From NCBI RefSeq assembly GCF_014203595.1, contig NZ_JACHJK010000005.1, positions 1 through 64,000 of the forward strand: a stretch of DNA of 64,000 bases. Direction: 5' to 3'. This DNA comes from Streptomyces echinatus (GTDB taxonomy: Bacteria; Actinomycetota; Actinomycetes; Streptomycetales; Streptomycetaceae). The position numbers and the translations under genes were made by a program. The stretch's first letter is position 1. Each line of letters begins with the position of its first letter. The notes under the pieces were generated by a model. That model did no database searches. It was not told where the DNA came from and saw nothing but the letters and a program-made list of their open reading frames with translations. This document shows, piece by piece, positions 52,988 to 59,738 of this stretch.

Positions 52988-53896
52988 GTGGACCCGGAGC
53001 ACGCCTCCGCCAGTGGACGGACGAGGTCACAGCGGTCCCGTTCGTCCCATCGCGAGATCGCCGACGAACTGCGCAGCCGGATCAGGTCCGGGGTGCTGCG
53101 GCCGGGTGAGCGCATGCCCACGCAGGCCAAGCTGGCCGACGAGTTCGGCGTCGAGCGGGGTGCCGTGCGGCAGGCGCTGCGCATCCTGCAGTCGGAGCGG
53201 CTGCTCACCGACGTCTCCAAGGGCAGCCCCGCCACGGTGGCGGCCGGTGCGGCGCCGTGGCACCCCCCGGCCGGGCCCGCGGCCCCGCCGGAGCCCACCA
53301 TGGTGGGCCTGGCCCCGCGGATCGCCGCCGCCTTCGCCGCCCCGCACGTGCGGATCGACGCGCTCTGTCTGACCTCGGTCTCGCTCACGCTGGCGATCGG
53401 CGAGCCGCTGCGACAGATCCACGCGGGACGGTTGAAACCAGCCAAGATCGACGTCCGGCTGCTGCTGCCCGGCCGGAACATCGACCTCGCCTTCCCGGCA
53501 CCGGTGGACGCCGACGACGGTGGCCTGCTGCACCGGCGGTGGCTGGCGCAGCGCAACGCCCAGGGCATGGTGCTGCGGCAGAACCTGCTGGCGCTGTGCA
53601 CCACGCACGGCATGGACGTACGGGTCTCCTTCCGGGCGCTGCCGTTCACCCCGCCGGTGAAGCTGTACCTGGTCAACGGCGTGGAGGCGCTGTTCGCGTA
53701 CTACACGCTGGGGCGCCGTGAGCGGGAGATCGAGCACGAGCACGTGGAGCTGTACGACGCCGACGGCACCCGGTCGATGCTGTTCGCCTTCGAGCGGCGG
53801 GCCGGGGAGCGGGACGCGGCGTTCGTGGAGCAGTCGCACCTGTGGTTCGACGCGCTGTGGGGGACGATCAGTTCGGATCTGGTGCTGACGCTATAG
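52988..53896 (+). CDS. GntR-type regulator with degenerate PLD-like effector domain (first paralogue)
   Basis: The 302-residue protein has a GntR winged helix (SSHREIADELRSRIRSGVLR, MPTQAKLADEFGVERGAVRQ, ALRILQSERLLTDVSKGSPA). An Ala/Pro linker and a C-terminal domain of about 200 residues follow. That domain has IDVRLLLPGRNIDLAFPAPV and VSFRALPFTPPVKLYLVNGV. At the latter, HxK-x4-D of phospholipase-D enzymes would sit; here it reads PVK-x4-N, so catalytic His and Asp are absent. I infer a ligand-sensing PLD-like fold. Start GTG at 52988 lies six bases after a TAGGGT box, without a binding site. It is 60-70 percent similar by eye to the protein at 54216. Confidence 0.8.
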   Translation: MDPEHASASGRTRSQRSRSSHREIADELRSRIRSGVLRPGERMPTQAKLADEFGVERGAVRQALRILQSERLLTDVSKGSPATVAAGAAPWHPPAGPAAPPEPTMVGLAPRIAAAFAAPHVRIDALCLTSVSLTLAIGEPLRQIHAGRLKPAKIDVRLLLPGRNIDLAFPAPVDADDGGLLHRRWLAQRNAQGMVLRQNLLALCTTHGMDVRVSFRALPFTPPVKLYLVNGVEALFAYYTLGRREREIEHEHVELYDADGTRSMLFAFERRAGERDAAFVEQSHLWFDALWGTISSDLVLTL

Positions 53897-54079
53897 GGCG
53901 GGCCCGGCCAGGAGCACCGCGAGCAGGACCGCGCCGGCGGAGCTGACGGCCGGGCTCTTCGCCTTGATGCCGACGGTGAGCAGCAGCAGGCCGACGATCC
54001 CGGCCGCGCCGAACCGCCACTGGACGAGCTGCTCGAAGCCGACGACCAGGACGGCGGAGAGGAGCGCGAGAACAGGCAT
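53891..54079 (-). CDS. Small two-helix membrane protein (62 aa)
   Basis: The protein MPVLALLSAVLVVGFEQLVQ then RFGAAGIVGLLLLTVGIKAK and SPAVSSAGAVLLAVLLAGPAL consists of two to three hydrophobic segments. AAAGGGGGA lies eight bases before the ATG, a good binding site. It lies between two paralogous GntR genes and overlaps the end of the first by six bases on the other strand. Its promoter shares the operator at 54102-54129. Function unknown; a target of these regulators is likely. Confidence 0.7.
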   Translation of the reverse strand: MPVLALLSAVLVVGFEQLVQWRFGAAGIVGLLLLTVGIKAKSPAVSSAGAVLLAVLLAGPAL

Positions 54080-54101
54080 GGACGTTCCCCCTTTCGGTTC
54101 A

Positions 54102-54129
54102 CCAACTTGACCAAGTTGGCAACCAACTC
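54102..54129. promoter_or_regulatory. GntR operator, second copy (two overlapping palindromes)
   Basis: CCAACTTGACCAAGTTGG (54102-54119) has perfect seven-base arms. Overlapping it, AAGTTGGCAACCAACTC (54113-54129) repeats the operator at 52885 with six of seven arm bases conserved. The site lies between the divergent 62-residue membrane gene and the second GntR gene. Confidence 0.82.
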
Positions 54130-54215
54130 TGTTTAAGTTGTCCCCACTTGGCTAAGCATTACAAACAACTTCCAGACAACTCCCGGTAGATGGAAGGGGG
54201 TTGTAGCGTTTGGTC

Positions 54216-55088
54216 GTGACCCAGGAGAACGTGGCAGTGAACGGCAGCAGAAGGCTCGCGCCCCAGGTGATCGCCGACACCCTGCGCGAACGCATCCGCA
54301 CCGGCGTCCTGCGGGCCGGCGAGCGCCTGCCGACCCAGGCCGAGCTGGCCGAGGAGTTCGGGGTGGAGCGGGGCGCCGTACGCCAGGCCCTGCGGACGCT
54401 GCAGGAGGACGGCCTGCTCAGCGATGTCAGCAAGGGCAGCCCGCCCCGGGTCGCCGGGCCGGCCCCCGGGCGCGCCGAGCCGCAGCCGACCATGGTCGCC
54501 CTCGCCCCCCGGCTGACCGAGGCGTTCTCCGCGTCCCACGTGCGTATCGACGCCGTCTGCCTGACCGCGCAGAGCCTGATCCCCGCCCTCGGCGAGCCGC
54601 TGCGCCTGATCCACGAGGGACGCATCCGGCCCGAGCGGATCGACGCCCGGATCCTGCTCCCGTCCCGGGACATCAACCTCGCCTTCCCCGTCCCGGTCGA
54701 CGCCCGGGGGGACGACGACGCCGTCCACCAGCGCTGGCTGGCGATGCGCAACGCCCAGGGCCAGGTGCTCCAGTACAACCTCCAGGCCCTGCGCGGCACC
54801 CACGACATCGACGTGCACGTCACCTTCCGGGCCCTGCCGTTCACCCCTCCGGCGAAGCTGTACCTGCTCAACGGCACGGAGGCGCTGTACGCGTACTACA
54901 TGGTCACGCGCCGGGAGGAGCCGACCGAGAGCGGGACGCTGGAGATGTACGACACCCTCGGCTCCGAATCCCTCCTCTTCTCCTTCGCGCGGCGGGCCGG
55001 GCAGCGGGACGCCGCGTTCGTGGAGGAGTCGCAGAAGTGGTTCGACGCCCTCTGGGAAACCATCACGACGGACCTGACACTCTCCTAG
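54216..55088 (+). CDS. GntR-type regulator with degenerate PLD-like effector domain (second paralogue)
   Basis: The 290-residue paralogue of the 52988 protein has a winged helix (RLAPQVIADTLRERIRTGVL, LPTQAELAEEFGVERGAVRQ). Its effector domain contains IDARILLPSRDINLAFPVPV and VTFRALPFTPPAKLYLLNGT. The PLD-type position reads PAK-x4-N, again without catalytic His and Asp. It ends EESQKWFDALWETITTDLTL. GTG at 54216 lies six bases after TAGCGT (54204-54209), the same leaderless arrangement as its paralogue. Its stop overlaps the HAD gene start (TAGTG), so the two are translationally linked. Confidence 0.8.
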   Translation: MTQENVAVNGSRRLAPQVIADTLRERIRTGVLRAGERLPTQAELAEEFGVERGAVRQALRTLQEDGLLSDVSKGSPPRVAGPAPGRAEPQPTMVALAPRLTEAFSASHVRIDAVCLTAQSLIPALGEPLRLIHEGRIRPERIDARILLPSRDINLAFPVPVDARGDDDAVHQRWLAMRNAQGQVLQYNLQALRGTHDIDVHVTFRALPFTPPAKLYLLNGTEALYAYYMVTRREEPTESGTLEMYDTLGSESLLFSFARRAGQRDAAFVEESQKWFDALWETITTDLTLS

Positions 55089-55825
55089 TGACTTCTGATG
55101 CGAAGACGCGGACCGAACAGACCGCGAACGAGATCGGCAGGCTTCGGAGTCTGATCGAAGGTGCCCGGGTGGTGCTGTGGGACTTCGACGGACCGATCTG
55201 CCGTCTGTTCGCGCGGCACAAGGCGGAGCGGGTGGCGGCCGAGCTGGTGGACTGGCTGGCCGGGCGCGGGCTGCACGACCTGCTCGGCGGCTCCGAGCAC
55301 GATGCGCTGGATCCGCACGCGGTGCTGCGCGCCGTGGACCTGCGGCGCCCCGGCAGCGACCTCGTGGCCGAGTTGGAGGAGCGTCTCACCCAGGAGGAGC
55401 TGAAGGCCGCCGGCTCCGCGTGGCCCACCGCCTACGCCGACCCCCTGATACGCACCTGGACCGCGACCGGCTCCCGCCTGGCCATCACCACCAACAACTC
55501 GCCCAAGGTGGTCCGCGCCTACCTGGACGGCCGCGGCCTCACCGCCTGCTTCGCCCCCCACATCTACGGCCGCACGACCGACCTGCACCTGCTCAAGCCC
55601 GACCCGCACTGCCTCAACCGGGCCCTGAGCGCGATGGGCTCCGCGCCCTCGGCGGCCCTGATGATCGGCGACTCGCCCTCCGACCTCGCCGCCGCGAACG
55701 ACGCCGGCGTGCCGTTCCTCGGCTACGCGCGTAACGAACGGAAGGGGAAGCTTTTGCGGGAGGCCGGAGCCGGGTGCGTGACCGGCTCCCTGGAGCCCCT
55801 GCTCCTGGCCCTGCGCAAGCGGTGA
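55088..55825 (+). CDS. HAD-family phosphatase (first of two)
   Basis: The 245-residue HAD hydrolase has the nucleophile motif VVLWDFDGPICRLF, the Ser/Thr motif AITTNNSP, the Lys in HLLKPDPHCL and the acidic pair MIGDSPSDLAAANDAGVPFL. It therefore should be an active phosphatase of the beta-phosphoglucomutase-like branch. GTG at 55088 shares its G with the regulator's TAG stop. The DFDGP-plus-KPDP pattern is also found in the HAD protein at 57619. Substrate unknown; it may oppose one of the neighbouring kinases. Confidence 0.88.
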   Translation: MTSDAKTRTEQTANEIGRLRSLIEGARVVLWDFDGPICRLFARHKAERVAAELVDWLAGRGLHDLLGGSEHDALDPHAVLRAVDLRRPGSDLVAELEERLTQEELKAAGSAWPTAYADPLIRTWTATGSRLAITTNNSPKVVRAYLDGRGLTACFAPHIYGRTTDLHLLKPDPHCLNRALSAMGSAPSAALMIGDSPSDLAAANDAGVPFLGYARNERKGKLLREAGAGCVTGSLEPLLLALRKR

Positions 55826-55901
55826 CCCCGGCCCCCGGCAAGTGGGCCGGTCGCCCGCCGGGTGCTGTTTGCCCCAGGACCGAGAGAGGTACCAACAGGC
55901 T

Positions 55902-56537
55902 GTGACGGACACGGCCGGTCGGTCCCGGCACCCGATGACGCTGGGCCCGCTGATCGCCGAGGCGTTCGAGCGCAGCGAGGTGACGCTGGACATCTACACG
56001 CTGACCTCGGAGAGCGTGGACATCCACATTCACGCGCAGGCCGAGCGCATCCGGGCCAACATCATCGAGCCCCGGCGCATCGCCCTGCGCATGCTGCTCC
56101 CCTCGCCCGCCGCCATGGAGCTGCTGCCGCACCCGCGGGGCAGGGACGCCGGGTACGACGCCCTGCTGAAGGACCGGCTGCGCGGCATCGCGGAACGGCA
56201 CGCCGCCTCGCTGCGCAGGGTCCTCGGCGAACTGCGTACCGAGAAGCTGGTCCCGTCGGTGGAGTACGAGTTCCGGCACGTCACGCTGACACCGGCGTTC
56301 AAGCTGTACGTCCTCAACGGCGACGAGGTGCTGCACGGCGCCTACATACCCGTCGAGCGCCCGGTGGTACTCGACACGGGCGAGGAGGTCGTGGCCGTGG
56401 ACGTCCTCGGCCTCGGGGCCACGCTCACCCGGCATGTGCGCGACGGCAGGCCCGACTCCCCGGGCTCGGTCTTCGTGGACACGATGACCGACTGGTTCGA
56501 AGGGGTCTGGACGCTGCTCTCGGAAGAGTCCCGCTAG
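55902..56537 (+). CDS. Stand-alone degenerate PLD-like effector-domain protein
   Basis: The 211-residue protein has no DNA-binding domain but aligns with the effector half of the GntR proteins: PLIAEAFERSEVTLDIYTLT, RRIALRMLLPSPAAMELLPH, VTLTPAFKLYVLNGDEVLHG (the K-x4-N site) and VFVDTMTDWFEGVWTLLSEE at the end. It probably binds the same type of ligand and may titrate it or bind a partner. GTG at 55902 is chosen; an ATG at 55935 is possible. Its stop overlaps the convergent membrane version by four bases. Confidence 0.75.
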   Translation: MTDTAGRSRHPMTLGPLIAEAFERSEVTLDIYTLTSESVDIHIHAQAERIRANIIEPRRIALRMLLPSPAAMELLPHPRGRDAGYDALLKDRLRGIAERHAASLRRVLGELRTEKLVPSVEYEFRHVTLTPAFKLYVLNGDEVLHGAYIPVERPVVLDTGEEVVAVDVLGLGATLTRHVRDGRPDSPGSVFVDTMTDWFEGVWTLLSEESR

Positions 56538-57520
56538 GAGGATGCGTCCTGTCGTCTCGGACGCGTCCACCGCGGGTCACTGATCACCGGCCGCTCCGGC
56601 TTGATCTCGGCGAGCTTCTTCCACAGGTTCCGGTGACACTCCATGTGGTGTTCCGCGATCTGCTTGGTCGAGCGCGATGTCGAACGCAGGTCCCAGCCGA
56701 TGTAGCGAGCCCGGCCGTACAGCGGTGCGAACCCCGGGGTGTCGAGGATCTCGTAGGCGCTGCCCCGCCAGTCGATGTTGTGCGGTTCGATCCCGTACGG
56801 AGTGGTGAAGACCCTCTCCTGATTCAGGATGTACATCTTCCGCTCCGGTATCTGCGGCGACTCCCGGACCTCGCAGGATATGGTCATGTGCGGATTCCGG
56901 TCCTGCACTTGGTTGAGCAGGGCCTTGAGTCTGGACCAATTCCGCTCCGTGAACTCCTCCCGCATGCGTTCGCGGTTCTCCGGGGAGTCCCGGAAATAGA
57001 ACCTCGTGGTCTCGGAGTCCCCGTTCCGCGGTGCGGGTACGAGGCCGCCCGGGAGTCCCATCGGAAGGTTGAGATGGGCGATGATGAGGCATAACTTCAG
57101 TTCGACCGTGCGCACCTCGCGGTCGGCCATCTTTCCCAGCGGCACGGCGAGCGCCTCGAGCAGTGTCTCCATGGTGAAGCCGGAGAAGTCGACACGTACG
57201 CGGCGGGCCTCGAACGCCTCCCTGAACTCGTCGTGCAGTTTGTTCCGGTCGGCGAACACATAGACGCCCGGTACCTCTTTCGACTCCGGCTCACTGATGG
57301 CGTCGAAAAGGACGAGCGCGATCAGCGCCGCGAAGGATCCTCCCAGTAATTGCTGACCCTTGAGCGCGTTGCCGAGCGGCTCGATGAGTTCGGCGGCGAC
57401 TCCGAGGGCGGCCACCAGTGCGAGCAGGGACTTGACGAGGCGGGGTTTCCACTCGCTGAGCGTGTACCGGATACGGTCGAGTCTGCTGGGCCCGTTGCCG
57501 CCCGGACTGCGAGAAGACAC
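56534..57520 (-). CDS. Membrane-anchored degenerate PLD-like effector-domain protein
   Basis: The 328-residue protein has a basic N-terminus and two membrane helices (VKSLLALVAALGVAAELIEP and LLGGSFAALIALVLFDAISE, about residues 28-80). A cytosolic domain with the same layout as the three relatives follows: FREAFEARRVRVDFSGFTME, LKLCLIIAHLNLPMGLPGGL, SPQIPERKMYILNQERVFTT (ERK-x4-N at the PLD position) and AEHHMECHRNLWKKLAEIKP. It is more divergent than the others. AGGGGG sits five bases before the GTG at 57520. It could report ligand state at the membrane. Confidence 0.7.
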   Translation of the reverse strand: MSSRSPGGNGPSRLDRIRYTLSEWKPRLVKSLLALVAALGVAAELIEPLGNALKGQQLLGGSFAALIALVLFDAISEPESKEVPGVYVFADRNKLHDEFREAFEARRVRVDFSGFTMETLLEALAVPLGKMADREVRTVELKLCLIIAHLNLPMGLPGGLVPAPRNGDSETTRFYFRDSPENRERMREEFTERNWSRLKALLNQVQDRNPHMTISCEVRESPQIPERKMYILNQERVFTTPYGIEPHNIDWRGSAYEILDTPGFAPLYGRARYIGWDLRSTSRSTKQIAEHHMECHRNLWKKLAEIKPERPVISDPRWTRPRRQDASS

Positions 57521-57618
57521 TCGTACCCCCTGTGCGCGCCGCTGCTGCCGTCCGGCGCGAGTCCCCGTGGATCCCCTGGGAACCATCATGCCCGGGTCGT
57601 CGTGCCGCTAAAAAGGGG

Positions 57619-58365
57619 TCAGTTGGGACCGGGCAAGCTCTTCACGGCCTCGATGAGGGGCTCGTGCGAGGACACGACGCAATCGGCGCCCAGGTCCAGC
57701 ATCTCCGCCGCGCGTTCGGGTGACTGCGTATAGCCCAGGAAGAGGGCGCCGGCCGCCCGGGCGGCCTCGAGGTCCGTCAGCTGGTCCCCGACGAGGAGGC
57801 AGGATCCGCCGGGCAGGCCGAGATGTTCCATGGCGCGGTACACCGGATCGGGGTCTGGCTTCATGTGCCGGAGTTCGAACGGGTCCCGCCCCACGACGAA
57901 GTCGATCTTGGCCTGCCGCTGGAGCCGCTCGCCCTTGAGGAACTCCCAGATGGGGCCGTCCGCGTTGTTGCTGACGATCACGAGGGGGAGCTTGCGGTCG
58001 AAGAGTGCGTCGATGAGGCGGCCCACCCGGGGCGCCGGAACGGCCGACTTGACGGCTTCGTACTCGTAGTCGGTGACGATGGCCTCGGCCGCCACGAGGG
58101 CTCGCGGGTCGCGTGGCCCAGGGGCCGGCCGGTCGTACATGTCCCTCAGGCGGCGCAGGATGCCATGGGAGTCGTCGCATTCCTGGACATCGGCATCGAG
58201 GGTTCCCCAGAGCGCCCGTACGGTCGTCTTGATCTTGCGGGCGACCGGAGCCGTCGACTCGTCACCGAACAGGTCGGTGACCGGGCCGTCGAAGTCGAGC
58301 AGCACGGCACGCACGTCTGCCAGCAACCGCTGGAGAGCCGCACGTTGGTCGACTGCGCTGCCCAT
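57619..58365 (-). CDS. HAD-family phosphatase (second of two)
   Basis: The 248-residue HAD hydrolase has AVLLDFDGPVTDLFGDESTA, VIVSNNADG, RHMKPDPDPVYRAMEHLGL and CLLVGDQLTDLEAARAAGAL, so nucleophile, Ser, Lys and acidic motifs are all present. Cap-domain length (about 80 residues) resembles the first HAD protein in this cluster. GGAGGAGG lies just before the ATG at 58365. It is the only minus-strand enzyme of the cluster and is divergent from the APH-type kinase. Confidence 0.88.
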   Translation of the reverse strand: MGSAVDQRAALQRLLADVRAVLLDFDGPVTDLFGDESTAPVARKIKTTVRALWGTLDADVQECDDSHGILRRLRDMYDRPAPGPRDPRALVAAEAIVTDYEYEAVKSAVPAPRVGRLIDALFDRKLPLVIVSNNADGPIWEFLKGERLQRQAKIDFVVGRDPFELRHMKPDPDPVYRAMEHLGLPGGSCLLVGDQLTDLEAARAAGALFLGYTQSPERAAEMLDLGADCVVSSHEPLIEAVKSLPGPN

Positions 58366-58558
58366 GGGTCCTCCTCCTGTCCCCTCGGCCAGTGTGGACC
58401 ACGCCGGGCGTCGCGGCCAGCACCGCAGCTCACCTCGGCCTGCGGGTCCCGGTCGGCCCCGTCGTGTCGTGGAGGTCTGACACGGAAACCGCCCGAAGAG
58501 GAGTACCGTGCTCCCACTTCAGCCTCCTTCGGCAGGGGCATGGCGAGAGAAACAGGAA

Positions 58559-59698
58559 ATGCCACCCGAACCACCTTCCCTTGCCCGACTGCACGCGGTC
58601 GAGGCGAGTGGTGACGAGAGTACGGTCGAGGGACCGCTCCACGGCTACCACCACGAGACCTACGTGTTCCCGCTGTCCGACGCCATGGAGGACGAGCGGT
58701 CGGGGCGATGGAAATGCCGGGAACCGCGGGCCGACCTGCTCTGGTTCGACCGCCGCTGCTTCACGTCGGAGGAGCAGCTGTTGCAGGGCCTCAGGGGGCT
58801 GATCCAGGGGATTCCCGACATCATCCAGGTGGGTGGAATCGGGCTGCAGCGCTTCATCGAAGGGCACACGCTCGGCTCTTTCCACCGGTCGGGTGCCGCG
58901 GTCCCCGATGTCTACCTCCGCCAGATCATGACTCTGTTCCGGCAGTTGGTCTCGGTCCGGCCCGACGCGCTCGCGGCGGATCGGCGCTGCGAGCCGGACG
59001 ACCGTCCCGAGGACGGCGACACCGACGGCTTCCTGGAGCGTCTCGTCCATTTCACCGAGCAGCGCGTCTATCTCGCGAACCAGCAGAGGTTCGCCGGACT
59101 GTTCGAGGACCTCGGGCTGGGAGCGGAGTCGTTCAGGTACCTGCGAAAGAACGTTTCCGGCCTCAAGGAACGGCCGTTCTGCCTGCTGCACGCCGATCTG
59201 CACCGCGAGAACTTCATCGTCGACGCCATGCAGCGTCTGTGGACGATCGACTGGGAGCTGGCGATGTTCGGCGACCCGCTGTACGACCTGGCGACCCACC
59301 TCCATCTGATGCGCTACCCCGCACGGCAGGTGCGTGCCGTCGTCCGGCACTGGTGCGAGACCGTCGAAGGGGTCAGGGCCGGCAGCGCCGGCGGCTGGGA
59401 GGGCGATCTGGGACGTCTGCTCGCCTACAAGAGGGCGCAGTCCGTCTTCACCGACGTGATCCGGACGGCCCTGCACCTGGACGCCGGTCCGGAGGTGGGC
59501 CGGCGGCAGATCGCCCCGGCCGCGTTCAGGCTGCGCGGGGTCCTGGCGGACGCCGCGCTGCCGCTCGGGCTCGACCCGGTTCCCGGAACCCGCAGGATCG
59601 CTTCGGCACTTGTGCGCTGGTGTCGCGAGCACGGGTCCGCGGCGGCGAGGTCTGCCGTGATTCCGGCGGGGCCGAGCGGCGCCGGCCGTATCGTGTGA
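58559..59698 (+). CDS. APH/choline-kinase-type phosphotransferase
   Basis: The 379-residue kinase-fold protein has the Brenner loop FCLLHADLHRENFIVDAMQR with catalytic Asp and Asn, followed by TIDWELAMFGDPLYDLATHL with the metal-binding Asp. The N-lobe shows EGPLHGYHHETYVFPLSDAM. These fit the aminoglycoside/choline/homoserine kinase superfamily. The antibiotic-resistance subfamily is not indicated; small alcohols or sugars are more likely. ATG at 58559 is preferred; a GTG at 58508 is possible. It has a paralogous double kinase immediately downstream. Confidence 0.85.
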   Translation: MPPEPPSLARLHAVEASGDESTVEGPLHGYHHETYVFPLSDAMEDERSGRWKCREPRADLLWFDRRCFTSEEQLLQGLRGLIQGIPDIIQVGGIGLQRFIEGHTLGSFHRSGAAVPDVYLRQIMTLFRQLVSVRPDALAADRRCEPDDRPEDGDTDGFLERLVHFTEQRVYLANQQRFAGLFEDLGLGAESFRYLRKNVSGLKERPFCLLHADLHRENFIVDAMQRLWTIDWELAMFGDPLYDLATHLHLMRYPARQVRAVVRHWCETVEGVRAGSAGGWEGDLGRLLAYKRAQSVFTDVIRTALHLDAGPEVGRRQIAPAAFRLRGVLADAALPLGLDPVPGTRRIASALVRWCREHGSAAARSAVIPAGPSGAGRIV

Positions 59699-59738
59699 GT
59701 ACTACGTCCGTTCTCCGCCGGAGCACCAGGAGCGGCCA

